Positions 1-8,986 of a stretch of 64,000 bases of DNA are shown here, piece after piece. A model generated the notes under the pieces. The model made no database searches, had not been told where the DNA came from, and worked only from the letters and a program-made list of their open reading frames with translations. The DNA is from PALSA-1006 sp964571195 (GTDB lineage Bacteria; Pseudomonadota; Gammaproteobacteria; Burkholderiales; Gallionellaceae), in NCBI GenBank assembly GCA_964571195.1, contig CAZNAD010000005.1, forward strand, positions 81,310 through 145,309, in the 5' to 3' direction. The first letter of the stretch is position 1. Each line of letters opens with the position of its first letter. The position numbers and the translations under genes are program-made.

Positions 1-1
1 T

Positions 2-244
2 ATCGTGCGCAGACTTTCCGATACCGACTGGACGATGATCCGCGCGCCGCAATACATCTCGCTGCGCCAGATGTCCGACCTGTTCCTGCTGGATATAGGC
101 ACATTGCCTACACAGCCCGGTGACGCAAAGATACATGAGTGGTTCGCGGCGGTGATGCAGCGTCTTGAAGACCCCAAGAACATGACGTTGAACAGTTTGT
201 TCGAGTCGCGCGCGGAACCGTCCGGCAGGCCTGTCGCGCAGTGA
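2..244 (+). CDS. C-terminal fragment of an unidentified protein
   Basis: An open frame runs in from the left edge and stops at 242-244, so only about the last 80 residues are visible. A GTG at position 5 could be a start, but no ribosome binding site can be judged because the upstream sequence is missing. The fragment is soluble in character and rich in Leu, Arg and Asp, with no cysteine motif or membrane segment. I do not recognise the family. It lies 174 bases upstream of surE on the same strand. Confidence 0.45.
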   Translation: MVRRLSDTDWTMIRAPQYISLRQMSDLFLLDIGTLPTQPGDAKIHEWFAAVMQRLEDPKNMTLNSLFESRAEPSGRPVAQ

Positions 245-418
245 TGTTGTGGCGATTTTCGGGGGAAGTTATGCTAACCTACGCGCCCCGATATCAGGCA
301 ATCAACGGCGTTCACGGCATGGCTCATCTCAGTTTGTATCAGCAATATTGCACGAGCCCCAGACCGACCGCTGTTTTTCCTCCTTTAGTGCAGTCCAACG
401 AGATGCCCCCTGCTCAAG

Positions 419-1168
419 ATGCGTATCCTGCTCAGTAACGACGACGGTTATTTCGCCCCCGGTCTGGCCTGTCTGGCGACCCATCTCGCCGCTATCGCCG
501 ATGTGGTGGTGGTGGCACCGGAGCGCGACCGCAGCGGTGCGAGCAATTCACTCACGCTGGATCGCCCGCTCAATCTGCGCCGCGCCGCCAGTGGTTTTAA
601 TTATGTGAACGGAACGCCCACCGACTGTGTGCATCTGGCGGTCACCGGCATGCTGGACTACCAGCCCGATATGGTCATCTCCGGCATCAATTCCGGTGCC
701 AACATGGGCGACGACACCATCTATTCCGGCACCGTCGCGGCTGCCACCGAAGGATTCCTGCTGGGTATCCCGGCCATCGCGGTCTCGCTGGCGGGGCATG
801 AACTGGCACATTACGAGACCGCAGCCAAAGTGGCGGTCGGGCTGGTGGAGCGTTTCGAGCAGAATACCCACAGCGCGCCCTGGCTGCTCAATGTGAACGT
901 GCCGGACGTGCCTTACGAACAATTGCAGGGGATGGAAGTCACCCGTCTGGGAAAACGCCACAAGGCAGAGCCGGTGGTCAAAGCCAAGAACCCGCACGGG
1001 CAGACGGTGTATTGGGTCGGTGCTGCGGGCAAGGCGCAGGACGCGGGGGAGGGGACGGATTTCCACGCGATTGCCAATCGCCGCGTGTCCATCACCCCGC
1101 TACAGATCGATCTCACTCAATACGGGCAGCTTGATGCGGTGCGCTCCTGGATGGGGGGGGCGGTATGA
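419..1168 (+). CDS. surE: 5'/3'-nucleotidase SurE
   Basis: Stationary-phase survival protein SurE, a metal-dependent nucleoside monophosphatase of the cytoplasm. The 249 residues match the usual family length. The N-terminus carries the signature SNDDG (residues 6-10), whose aspartates bind the metal. The segment SGINSGANMGDDTIYSG holds the conserved Asn and the phosphate-binding loop, and APERDRSGAS is also typical. It is followed by pcm and nlpD, the standard proteobacterial order. The gap to pcm (112 bases) is longer than usual and holds a repeat-like palindrome. Identification is firm. Confidence 0.95.
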   Translation: MRILLSNDDGYFAPGLACLATHLAAIADVVVVAPERDRSGASNSLTLDRPLNLRRAASGFNYVNGTPTDCVHLAVTGMLDYQPDMVISGINSGANMGDDTIYSGTVAAATEGFLLGIPAIAVSLAGHELAHYETAAKVAVGLVERFEQNTHSAPWLLNVNVPDVPYEQLQGMEVTRLGKRHKAEPVVKAKNPHGQTVYWVGAAGKAQDAGEGTDFHAIANRRVSITPLQIDLTQYGQLDAVRSWMGGAV

Positions 1169-1183
1169 AACTGACAACAAGCA

Positions 1184-1272
1184 CGCCACAGGGGCTCAGA
1201 GGAGAAGTCTCTGTCGCACCGATGGTCGCATGGTTTGGTTTTTCTCTGTGTCCCTGTGTCTCTGTGATGAAA
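1184..1272. repeat. Degenerate palindromic CTCTGTGTC-type element between surE and pcm
   Basis: The right arm (about 1239-1270) reads TTTTTCTCTGTGTCCCTGTG followed by TCTCTGTGATG. The left arm (about 1184-1207) contains CCACAGGGGCTCAGAGGAGA, an imperfect reverse complement. A clearer copy of the same element lies at 46521-46610, just before dsrJ. In both cases the right arm ends about ten bases before the start codon of the next gene, so it forms part of the mRNA leader. Confidence 0.55.
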
Positions 1273-1280
1273 GGTTTGCA

Positions 1281-1937
1281 ATGAACGTGCGCCACGCCGG
1301 TATCGGCATGACTTCGCAGCGCACGCGCAACCGCATGATCGAGCGTTTGCGCACGCAGGGCATACGCGACGAGGTGGTGCTGGCGGCGATGAACTCGGTG
1401 CCGCGCCATATTTTTGTCGACGAGGCTTTGGGCTCGCGCGCTTACGACGATGTGTCGCTGCCCATCGGCCATGCGCAGACCATCTCACAGCCTTACATCG
1501 TGGCGCGCATGATCGAGATGTTGCGCAACGGCGGGCAATTGAACCGCGTGCTGGAGATCGGTACCGGTTGCGGTTATCAGGCGGCGGTGCTGGGGCAGGT
1601 GGCGCGCGAAGTCTATTCGGTGGAGCGTATCCAGCCCCTGTATAAGCGCGCAGCACTCTCGCTGAAAGAATTGCAGGTCCGCAATGTGGTGCTGAGTTAC
1701 GCCGACGGCACGATGGGGCGACCGGAGATCGCGCCGTTCGACGGCATCATCATGGCCGCAGCGGCGACGCATGTGCCGCAGGCCTTGTTGGAGCAGCTTG
1801 CTGTCGGCGGTAGAATGGTGTTGCCGCTGGGCACGCAGGAACAAGTGTTGACGCTGATCGAACGGGATGAACAGGGCTATCACGAGACACGTCTGGAAGC
1901 GGTGAAATTCGTACCGATACTGATGGGAAAAGCATGA
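1281..1937 (+). CDS. pcm: Protein-L-isoaspartate O-methyltransferase
   Basis: Repairs isoaspartyl residues in damaged proteins by S-adenosylmethionine-dependent methylation. The protein is 218 residues from the ATG at 1281, preceded by AAAGG. The frame stays open back to 1020, but that extension overlaps surE and encodes low-quality sequence, so the shorter start is preferred. Visible family marks are the SAM-binding motif LEIGTGCGYQAAVL near residue 87 and the substrate segment HAQTISQPYIVARM upstream of it. The stop overlaps the nlpD start (ATGA). Context surE-pcm-nlpD is standard. Confidence 0.95.
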   Translation: MNVRHAGIGMTSQRTRNRMIERLRTQGIRDEVVLAAMNSVPRHIFVDEALGSRAYDDVSLPIGHAQTISQPYIVARMIEMLRNGGQLNRVLEIGTGCGYQAAVLGQVAREVYSVERIQPLYKRAALSLKELQVRNVVLSYADGTMGRPEIAPFDGIIMAAAATHVPQALLEQLAVGGRMVLPLGTQEQVLTLIERDEQGYHETRLEAVKFVPILMGKA

Positions 1938-2839
1938 AAGTCAGCAACGTAAAACGAAGCATGAGCGGTAGCCGGTTAACGCGGGGCATCCTGCTGTTGC
2001 TGGCCGCATCCATGCTGGTCGCCTGTGCGAATTCCGGCAAGCGCCGCCAGACTCCGGTGCCGGTGGTGGAGCGTGGTGTCGAGATGAAAAAAGCCGCTGC
2101 GGCGGCGAAGCGGCGCAGTGCAGCTAATCTGGCGACACAGACTTACGTGGTGCAGAAAGGCGACACGATGTACAGCATCGCTTTCCTGAACGGGGTCGAT
2201 TATCGCGATGTCGCCGAATTGAACAATATCGACAACCCCAGTGTGATACAGGCCGGACAGCAGTTGCGTATCCCGGTATCTGCGCCGGTGAAGGTCGCCG
2301 AAAGCAAAGTCGCGGCACCTGCTGCCACCCCGCCGGGCGGGATCAAGAGTCAGCCCAAGACCGGCAAATTGCCTTACTCCGAGACTGGATTGGCTCAGGC
2401 CGAGGCGATGCAGGAAGAGCGCAAGAATGGCTCGCCTGGCGCAGGTGATGCCGAAGAAGAAGAAAGTCTGGAATGGGGCATGCCGTCCAGCGGCAAGGTC
2501 ATCGCCGATTTTTCCGAAAGTGCCAACCGCAAAGGAGTGGATATCGCCGGTAAGCCGGGGCAAGCGGTGGTGGCCAGTGCACCGGGTAAAGTGGTGTACA
2601 GCGGCAGCGGTCTGCGCGGTTATGGCAAACTGGTCATCATCAAACACAACAACACCTTCCTCAGTGCCTATGCCCACAACGACCAGATACTGGTGAAAGA
2701 AGGGCAGAGCGTGGGCAAGGGGCAGAAGATCGCCGAGATGGGGGATACGGACGCCGATCAGGTCAAACTGCATTTCGAGATACGCAAGTTCGGCAAGCCG
2801 GTCGATCCGGCGCAATACCTGCCACTGATAAAATCCTGA
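1934..2839 (+). CDS. nlpD: Lipoprotein NlpD, LysM plus degenerate LytM (M23) domain
   Basis: Envelope lipoprotein expected to activate an N-acetylmuramyl-L-alanine amidase during cell division. A type II signal peptide ends in the lipobox LVAC near residue 32. A LysM peptidoglycan-binding domain follows at about residues 70-113 (YVVQKGDTMYSIAFLNGV). The C-terminal 120 residues are an M23/LytM fold. The first zinc-ligand His is replaced (NRKGVDIAG where active enzymes have H-x-G-x-D), as in E. coli NlpD, so it is probably not itself a hydrolase. It overlaps pcm by four bases. In many proteobacteria rpoS follows; here it does not. Confidence 0.92.
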   Translation: MKVSNVKRSMSGSRLTRGILLLLAASMLVACANSGKRRQTPVPVVERGVEMKKAAAAAKRRSAANLATQTYVVQKGDTMYSIAFLNGVDYRDVAELNNIDNPSVIQAGQQLRIPVSAPVKVAESKVAAPAATPPGGIKSQPKTGKLPYSETGLAQAEAMQEERKNGSPGAGDAEEEESLEWGMPSSGKVIADFSESANRKGVDIAGKPGQAVVASAPGKVVYSGSGLRGYGKLVIIKHNNTFLSAYAHNDQILVKEGQSVGKGQKIAEMGDTDADQVKLHFEIRKFGKPVDPAQYLPLIKS

Positions 2840-2846
2840 GAATGAT

Positions 2847-3704
2847 GTGGGTGACGATAATCTCAAGGTAAGCGAACACAGCCGCGATGCCGCCGGATTG
2901 CGCTATGTCTATCCCGTCATTTCGCGCCGCGCTGGCGGCGTCTCCGTAGGGATCAACCTCAACACCAACAACGCCTGCAACTGGCGCTGCATCTACTGCC
3001 AAGTACCCGAACTAAAACTTGGTACTGCTCCCCCTGTTGATCTCGCGCTACTGGAACAAGAGCTGCGCGAATTTTTGCACGAGTTGCTGCACGGTGATTT
3101 CATGCAGACCCGTGTGCCGCAGGAAGCGCGGCGCATCAACGACATCGCCATCTCCGGCAACGGCGAGCCGACCAGTGCCGCAGATTTTGCCCAAGTCATC
3201 GAACTTATCGCCAAGCTAAAGATTGAACTGGCTTTGCCCGAACACCTCAAGCTGGTGCTCATCACCAACGGTAGCCAGTTGCATCGCGACAACGTGCAAC
3301 AAGGCTTGCGCCGTATGGCTCAGTTGAACGGCGAAGTGTGGTTCAAGCTCGATCGGGCCAGTGAACCGGGCATGGTTCGTGTCAACGATACACGTACCTC
3401 GCCGGACAAAGTGCGCGAAAATCTCGCCATCGCGCTTGCCTGCTGTCCCAACACCTGGTTGCAGACCTGTTGGTTCGCATTGGATGGAGAAGCGCCAGGC
3501 ACACAGGACGAGAACGACTATCTGGACCTTCTAAGTTCGCTGTTGCGCGACGGCATCACCCCTAAGGGCGTGTTGTTGTACGGCATTGCGCGCACCTCCA
3601 TGCAGCCTGAAGCATCGCGCTTGAGTGCACTGCCGTTTGCCCGCATGGATGCTTTTGCCTCTCGCATCCGAGAGCTGGGTCTTGTCGTCAATGTCGCGGA
3701 ATAG
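2847..3704 (+). CDS. Radical SAM protein of unknown substrate
   Basis: About 285 residues with a radical SAM cluster motif at residues 44-51 (CNWRCIYC), which would bind the 4Fe-4S cluster that cleaves S-adenosylmethionine. Further segments fit the fold: ISGNGEPT (the GGE-like SAM contact) and LVLITNGSQL. The start is uncertain. GTG at 2847 lies eight bases after the nlpD stop and lacks a clear ribosome binding site. The protein resembles wyosine-like or pyruvate formate-lyase activating-type radical SAM enzymes in general layout, but nothing in the sequence fixes the reaction. It takes the place where rpoS commonly sits. Confidence 0.8.
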   Translation: MGDDNLKVSEHSRDAAGLRYVYPVISRRAGGVSVGINLNTNNACNWRCIYCQVPELKLGTAPPVDLALLEQELREFLHELLHGDFMQTRVPQEARRINDIAISGNGEPTSAADFAQVIELIAKLKIELALPEHLKLVLITNGSQLHRDNVQQGLRRMAQLNGEVWFKLDRASEPGMVRVNDTRTSPDKVRENLAIALACCPNTWLQTCWFALDGEAPGTQDENDYLDLLSSLLRDGITPKGVLLYGIARTSMQPEASRLSALPFARMDAFASRIRELGLVVNVAE

Positions 3705-3734
3705 AGTCACTCTCTGATCATTTAGGAGTCTGTC

Positions 3735-5636
3735 ATGAGCGCCATCCATTCCTCCCAACTGACCTTCTTTGCCACCCATGCCCCGTTTGATCGGATGGAG
3801 CCCGCGCATCTGTTGTGGATGGTGGAGCGCATGAAGCTGGGTTATTACGCCGCAGGCGAAGTGATCGTTTCTCCCGAGCAAGGCGCGGTGGATCGCTTTC
3901 TTGTCATCAAACAGGGCGTGGTACACGGCGAACAGAGCGTCGCCAAAGCTTCCGATGCCGATACCTGGCTGGAGCTGAACGAGGGCGAGTGTTTCCCGCT
4001 CGGTGCCTTGCTGGCGAACCGTGCGGTGGCGAGTATCTATCGTGCGGGCAGCGATAGTTTCTGTTACGAACTGGCTGCCGCAGATTTTCGCGAACTTATC
4101 GGCATGAGCGCCGCGTTCCGCGATTTCTGCACGCGCCGTATCGCCAATCTGCTCGAGCACTCCAAACAAGTCATCCAGGCGCAATACAGCAACTCCAGCG
4201 TCGAGCAGCAATCGCTGGCGAGTCCGCTGTCGGCGATCATCCGCCGCGAACCGATCACCTGCCCGCCGGAGACGCCAGTGCGTCAGGTGATGGTGTTGAT
4301 GCGCGACCAGCGTATTGGCTCCATGATCGCCGTGGATGCGGAAAAACGTCCGCTCGGCATTCTGACCTTGCACGACGTGCGCGACCGTATCGCCATCCCG
4401 CAGAGTGACCTTGAGCAACCTGTCATCAACGTAATGAGCACACAGCTGTCCAGCCTGCCGCCGCAGGCGCTGGCGCACGAGGCGGCGCTGATGATGGCTA
4501 AGCAGGGTTTTCGCCATGTGCTGGTCGTCGAGGACGAGCGGCTGGTCGGTCTTGTGTCGGAAAAAGACTTGTTTGCTTTGCAGCGTGTCGGCTTGCGTCA
4601 GATCGGTTCGACCATACGCCATGCCGATACTGTTGAAGTGCTGCAACAGGCCGCAGGCGACATCCGGCGCATGGCGCACAACATGATGGCGCAGGGCGTG
4701 GCGGCGGAACAACTGACCCAGTTCGTCTCCGCCTTCAACGACCTGCTCACCGCACGCGTGGTGGAGCTGGAATGCCAAGCCAGCGGCCTGCTGGGTACGC
4801 CGCTGCACGACGGTCTGTGCTGGATGGCGCTCGGTTCCGAAGGCCGCTTCGAACAGACGCTCAACACCGATCAGGACAACGCCATCATCTTCGACGTGCC
4901 GCAGGGAATGACAGCGGATGAAGTGCGCGCCACATTGCTACCCGTGGCACAGCGCATCAATACGACATTGGCACTGTGTGGCTTCCCGCTGTGCAAAGGC
5001 GAAGTCATGGCGAGCAACCCGAAATGGTGTCTATCGCTGGAAGAATGGAAGCGCGCTTTTTCCGCCTGGATCAGCGGTGGCACACCGGAGGCTTTGCTGC
5101 ATGCCTCGATATTTTTCGACTTCAGATCGCTCTACGGCGCACAACATCTGGCCGACGACCTGCACCAGTGGTTGGCGCGCGTCGCCAGCGACAACAGCCG
5201 CTTCCTGCACATGATGGCGGAGAACGCCTTGCGCAACCGCCCGCCCTTGGGCGTGGTACGCGATTTCGTGGTGGGCAAAGAGAACAAACTCGACCTCAAG
5301 CTCAACGGCATCACTCCCTTCGTCGACGCCGCGCGTATCTTCGGCTTGGCAGCCGGAGTGACACAGACCAACACCATCCAGCGCCTGCGTTTAAGTGCGA
5401 CAAAGATGAATCTGCATGAGACCGAGATCGACGCATGGATAGACGCGCTGCTGTTCATCCAAGTCTTGCGTCTGCGTCATCACGATGAAGCGAGTGAGCA
5501 GGGGGCGGGCGACGGCACGCTGGATAACAAGATCGACCCGGAAAAACTCAACGAGTTGGATAGACGCATCCTCAAGGAAGCGTTCCGTCAGGCACGTAAA
5601 CTACAAGCGCGTCTGGCATTGGAGTATCACCTGTGA
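3735..5636 (+). CDS. cNMP-binding/CBS/DUF294 nucleotidyltransferase-like signalling protein
   Basis: A 633-residue cytoplasmic multidomain regulator. Residues about 10-130 look like a cyclic-nucleotide-binding fold. Residues about 165-280 hold a CBS pair (PETPVRQVMVLMRDQRIGSM, then MMAKQGFRHVLVVEDERLVG). The C-terminal half is a DUF294 nucleotidyltransferase-like domain with LGSEGRFEQ near residue 365, followed by NTDQDNAII. The neighbours (DnaQ-like exonuclease, DUF485 protein, ActP symporter) form a set often seen together in proteobacteria, so it probably modulates acetate or carboxylate uptake. It overlaps the next gene by four bases. The reaction is not known to me. Confidence 0.88.
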   Translation: MSAIHSSQLTFFATHAPFDRMEPAHLLWMVERMKLGYYAAGEVIVSPEQGAVDRFLVIKQGVVHGEQSVAKASDADTWLELNEGECFPLGALLANRAVASIYRAGSDSFCYELAAADFRELIGMSAAFRDFCTRRIANLLEHSKQVIQAQYSNSSVEQQSLASPLSAIIRREPITCPPETPVRQVMVLMRDQRIGSMIAVDAEKRPLGILTLHDVRDRIAIPQSDLEQPVINVMSTQLSSLPPQALAHEAALMMAKQGFRHVLVVEDERLVGLVSEKDLFALQRVGLRQIGSTIRHADTVEVLQQAAGDIRRMAHNMMAQGVAAEQLTQFVSAFNDLLTARVVELECQASGLLGTPLHDGLCWMALGSEGRFEQTLNTDQDNAIIFDVPQGMTADEVRATLLPVAQRINTTLALCGFPLCKGEVMASNPKWCLSLEEWKRAFSAWISGGTPEALLHASIFFDFRSLYGAQHLADDLHQWLARVASDNSRFLHMMAENALRNRPPLGVVRDFVVGKENKLDLKLNGITPFVDAARIFGLAAGVTQTNTIQRLRLSATKMNLHETEIDAWIDALLFIQVLRLRHHDEASEQGAGDGTLDNKIDPEKLNELDRRILKEAFRQARKLQARLALEYHL

Positions 5637-6340
5637 TCAGTTGGTTGGGACGCTGGTTCGGCAGCAATCCGCAGCTCAGCGCGGAACAGCTGCAACGACT
5701 GTCCGCATGGCAGACACTGCCGCCGCACGCGCTGAATGTGCCCATCAGCGAGACACGCTGCGTGGTGCTGGACGTCGAGACCACCGGCCTGAACCTGATG
5801 CAGGACAGGCTCATCTCTATCGGTGCGGTGGCCGTGGTGAACGGCAAAATCGACTTCGGCGACAGCTTCTACGTGGTGTTGCAGCAGAAGACCGCCAGCG
5901 GGAAGGGTAACATCCTGCTGCACGGTATCGGCACCACCGAGCAACTTGAAGGCATGCCCGCCGCCGATGCCTTGCTCGCCTTCCTCGACTATCTCGGCAA
6001 GTCGCCGCTCATCGCCTTCCACGTCACCTTCGATGAGACCATGATCAAGCGCGCCCTGCGCGAGCACCTCGGCTTTACCTTCAAACACCCGTGGCTGGAT
6101 ATGGCTTACGTCATGCCCGGCCTGAATCCCCCGTTGGCACAGAAGTACCGTGCGCTGGACGACTGGATCGGTCATTCCGGCATCCGCATCGACGTGCGCC
6201 ACAATGCGCTCGCCGATGCCATGGCGACCGCGCAACTCTTTCAGGTCGCCTATACCCAGGCACTCAAAAAGGACATCTCAGACTTCGCTGCGCTACGCGA
6301 TCTGGAGCAGGCGCAACGCTGGGTCAGCGGCGTAAGTTGA
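5633..6340 (+). CDS. DnaQ-like 3'-5' exonuclease (DEDDh family)
   Basis: A 235-residue protein with exonuclease motif I LDVETTGLN (catalytic Asp and Glu near residues 47-49), motif II around AFHVTFDETM and the motif III histidine segment RHNALADAMATA near residue 190, so the DEDDh active site appears complete. It resembles the proofreading epsilon subunit of DNA polymerase III in fold. Genomic context with the CBS/DUF294 protein and actP suggests an accessory exonuclease, not the replicative epsilon subunit. The start overlaps the preceding stop (GTGATC), which points to translational coupling. Confidence 0.85.
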   Translation: MISWLGRWFGSNPQLSAEQLQRLSAWQTLPPHALNVPISETRCVVLDVETTGLNLMQDRLISIGAVAVVNGKIDFGDSFYVVLQQKTASGKGNILLHGIGTTEQLEGMPAADALLAFLDYLGKSPLIAFHVTFDETMIKRALREHLGFTFKHPWLDMAYVMPGLNPPLAQKYRALDDWIGHSGIRIDVRHNALADAMATAQLFQVAYTQALKKDISDFAALRDLEQAQRWVSGVS

Positions 6341-6430
6341 CTGTAAGGTTTCTGACGTAACCTCGCCTCCGTTGTTATGAGTGAGTCAGTCTATCTTGGC
6401 TGGCTTGTCGATCATCTGGAAGGAGTGAAT

Positions 6431-6751
6431 ATGTCGAATCCGAATATCAATTGGGCGGCGATAGATACCAACCCCAAGTTCCAAGCATTACACCGCAAGA
6501 AAACCTTTTTCTTGTGGGGACTGATGGTGTTTTCCATCATCTACTACTTCATGTTGCCTATTGGTGCTGCGTATTATCAGGACTTGTTCAAGGCCAAGGT
6601 TTGGGGTGTGATCAACGTCGGCATTCTGTTCGCTCTGTCCGAGTTCGTGGTGGCCTGGACGATTGCCTATGTCTATTCGCGCAAGGCTAATGCCGAATTC
6701 GATGCGATGGCGCAAGAGATCATTAACGACGTCAACAGCGGGAGAATCTAA
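6431..6751 (+). CDS. DUF485 inner-membrane protein, partner of ActP
   Basis: A 106-residue protein with two predicted membrane helices (FFLWGLMVFSIIYYFMLPIG and VINVGILFALSEFVVAWTIA), the normal DUF485 layout. The ATG at 6431 is chosen because AGGAG precedes it; an in-frame start at 6377 would add 18 unconvincing residues. DUF485 proteins are nearly always encoded directly before acetate/cation symporters. Here the actP start codon follows its stop with no gap, so the two are surely co-translated. Confidence 0.9.
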   Translation: MSNPNINWAAIDTNPKFQALHRKKTFFLWGLMVFSIIYYFMLPIGAAYYQDLFKAKVWGVINVGILFALSEFVVAWTIAYVYSRKANAEFDAMAQEIINDVNSGRI

Positions 6752-8836
6752 ATGAGCAAGAGCTATCTTAATTTCTTCCTTGCTGCTATCGCCATCGTCG
6801 GCAGCGGCGCAGCCTATGCGGCGAGCGGAGCAGTAGCTGACGAGTATAAGTGGATGACCTTCACCGTGTTCGGCGCGATCATCGCGATCACCATGGCGAT
6901 CACCTATTGGGCGGCGCGTACCACGCACACGACTTCCGAGTTTTATGCGGCGGGCCGTTCGGTCAGCGGTATCCAGAACGGATGGGCGATTGCGGGTGAC
7001 TATCTGTCTGCCGCGTCCTTCCTTGGTATCGCCGGTCTGATCTCGCTCTATGGTTATGACGGCTTCATGTATTCCGTGGGCTGGCTGGTGGCTTACATCA
7101 CCGTGTTGCTGGTGATCGCTGAACCTTGCCGCAACATCGGCAAATACACCATGGGCGACATCCTGGCTTTCCGTAACGATCCTAAGAAGACCAAGACTGT
7201 GGCGGCGCTGTCCACCATCACCGTGTCCACCTTCTACCTGACTGCTCAGATGGTCGGCGGCGGCGTGTTGATCAAGACGTTGATCGGTATCGACTACGAG
7301 ATCTCCGTGATTGGCGTGGGTATCCTGATGCTGGCCTATGTGGTGTTTGGCGGCATGAAGGCGACCACTTGGGTGCAGATTACTAAGGCTGTGTTATTGG
7401 TAACCGCATCGCTGATTCTGGTGTTTCTGGTCTGGGCACCTTACGGCTTTAGCCTGCCTGATTATCTGGCAGCGGTCGTGGGTGACACAGATGTGCAGAA
7501 GCAAGTCGCCAAGCTGTTGGGTGACAAGGCTGCCACCATGACACCGGAAGAGCTGGGCCAACGTTTCCTTGAGCCGGGTCTGTTCCTGAAGAACCCGATC
7601 GACCAGATCTCGCTGGGTCTGGCGCTGGTGCTGGGTACTGCCGGTATGCCGCACATTCTGATGCGCTTCTTCACCGTGCCGACGGCACAAGCTGCGCGCA
7701 CTTCCGTGATCTGGGCGATGGGCATCATCGGCGGTTTCTATGTGCTGACCCTGTTCCTGGGTACCGGTGCTGCGATGCTGGTTGGACCGGACAAAATCGC
7801 TTCTGTGGATGCGGGCGGCAACATGGCGGGTCCGTTGTTGGCGCAGTTCCTGGGCGGTGGCGAGAACTCTATGATGGGTAACTTCATGCTGGCTTTCGTG
7901 GCGGCGGTCGCATTCGCTACCATTGTGGCGGTGGTGGCCGGTCTGGTGTTGGCTGCGGCTTCCGCGATGGCGCATGACATCTATGTCGGCGTGATCCGTG
8001 GTGACCATGCCACTCCGAAAGAGCAAGTGGTTGCCGCGCGCGTGGCTTCTGTCATCGTGGGCATGATCGCGATCACCGTCGGTATCTTGGCTAAAGGTCA
8101 GAACGTGGCACATCTGGTGGCATTGGCCTTCGCGGTGGCTGCATCTTCCAACCTGCCAGCCGTGTTCCTCACGCTGTACTGGAAGAAGTGCAACACCACC
8201 GGCATCATCGCCGGCATGATCGTGGGTTCGTTGACCGCGATTGGTCTGGTGATGGTTTCGCCCAACATGACTTATCCCAAGGCAGTTATCGCCGGAGCGA
8301 ACAAAGTGTTGAACGGTGAACCAGCGGTTCCTGCCAAGGAAGCAACACCGGCGGTCGAGCGTTCGAGCTTCATGTGTGAACTGTTTGCGCTGGATGGTTG
8401 TGTACTTGCCAAACCGGCACAACCCGCTTCCGCAGAGAAGCCCGCGAAACCGGGCGCTGCCGAGAAGCTGGTCAAGCTGAACGAGAAAGTCACTACGCTG
8501 GAAGCTTCGCTGCCGACGATCACTGATGTTGCGGCAAAGACTGCGGCTGAGGCTGATCTGGCCAAGGCAAAGAAGGACATTGCTGCCACTGAGAAGGCCA
8601 AGGCCAAAGCTGAAGCTGACCTCGCGAAGTTCGAAGGCCAGACTACCAGCATCATGGGCTTGGAAAAACCATTCTTCCTGCTGAAGAACCCCGGTTTGAT
8701 CTCCATCCCGCTGGGCTTCCTGCTAGTGATTCTGGGTTCCTTGTTTACCCGTGACAAACGTGCGGAAGAGATGTGGGATGAACTCTATGTGCGCCAGAAC
8801 ACTGGCATCAACGCAGAGGCCGCATCGGTACATTAA
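6752..8836 (+). CDS. actP: Cation/acetate symporter of the SSS family, with an inserted coiled-coil region
   Basis: Sodium:solute symporter (ActP-like) of the inner membrane, expected to import acetate or a related short carboxylate. A signal-peptide-like first helix is followed by about 13 membrane segments; conserved SSS stretches include AAGRSVSGIQNGWAIAGDYL and GTAGMPHILMRFFTVP. At 694 residues it is well above the usual ~550. The extra length sits near residues 515-640: a Pro/Ala-rich stretch and then a charged, heptad-like Ala/Lys/Glu segment placed just before the last helix. It ends before a strong terminator. Confidence 0.88.
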   Translation: MSKSYLNFFLAAIAIVGSGAAYAASGAVADEYKWMTFTVFGAIIAITMAITYWAARTTHTTSEFYAAGRSVSGIQNGWAIAGDYLSAASFLGIAGLISLYGYDGFMYSVGWLVAYITVLLVIAEPCRNIGKYTMGDILAFRNDPKKTKTVAALSTITVSTFYLTAQMVGGGVLIKTLIGIDYEISVIGVGILMLAYVVFGGMKATTWVQITKAVLLVTASLILVFLVWAPYGFSLPDYLAAVVGDTDVQKQVAKLLGDKAATMTPEELGQRFLEPGLFLKNPIDQISLGLALVLGTAGMPHILMRFFTVPTAQAARTSVIWAMGIIGGFYVLTLFLGTGAAMLVGPDKIASVDAGGNMAGPLLAQFLGGGENSMMGNFMLAFVAAVAFATIVAVVAGLVLAAASAMAHDIYVGVIRGDHATPKEQVVAARVASVIVGMIAITVGILAKGQNVAHLVALAFAVAASSNLPAVFLTLYWKKCNTTGIIAGMIVGSLTAIGLVMVSPNMTYPKAVIAGANKVLNGEPAVPAKEATPAVERSSFMCELFALDGCVLAKPAQPASAEKPAKPGAAEKLVKLNEKVTTLEASLPTITDVAAKTAAEADLAKAKKDIAATEKAKAKAEADLAKFEGQTTSIMGLEKPFFLLKNPGLISIPLGFLLVILGSLFTRDKRAEEMWDELYVRQNTGINAEAASVH

Positions 8837-8858
8837 GTTGATTGTAAGGTTTCAAGCA

Positions 8859-8885
8859 AAACCCCGCTTTTTTGGCGGGGTTTTT
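8859..8885 (+). terminator. Rho-independent terminator after actP
   Basis: Stem CCCCGC (8862-8867) pairs with GCGGGG (8875-8880), with a T-rich loop, followed by TTTTT at 8881-8885. It lies 23 bases past the actP stop and closes the operon that begins at 3735 or earlier. Confidence 0.9.
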
Positions 8886-8986
8886 CATTGTGCAGGACAG
8901 TGAATACCGCTCGATAGAGGACGGTATGAAATTTGCATGTGTAGAATGAGCTTAATGATTGAGCCAATAAACTAGGAAAGAAAGAT

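Noticed and set aside
3531..4808. 425-codon minus-strand frame opposite the CBS/DUF294 gene
   Set aside because: Composition is typical of an antisense shadow (His, Gln and Arg rich), and the plus-strand gene has clear domains.
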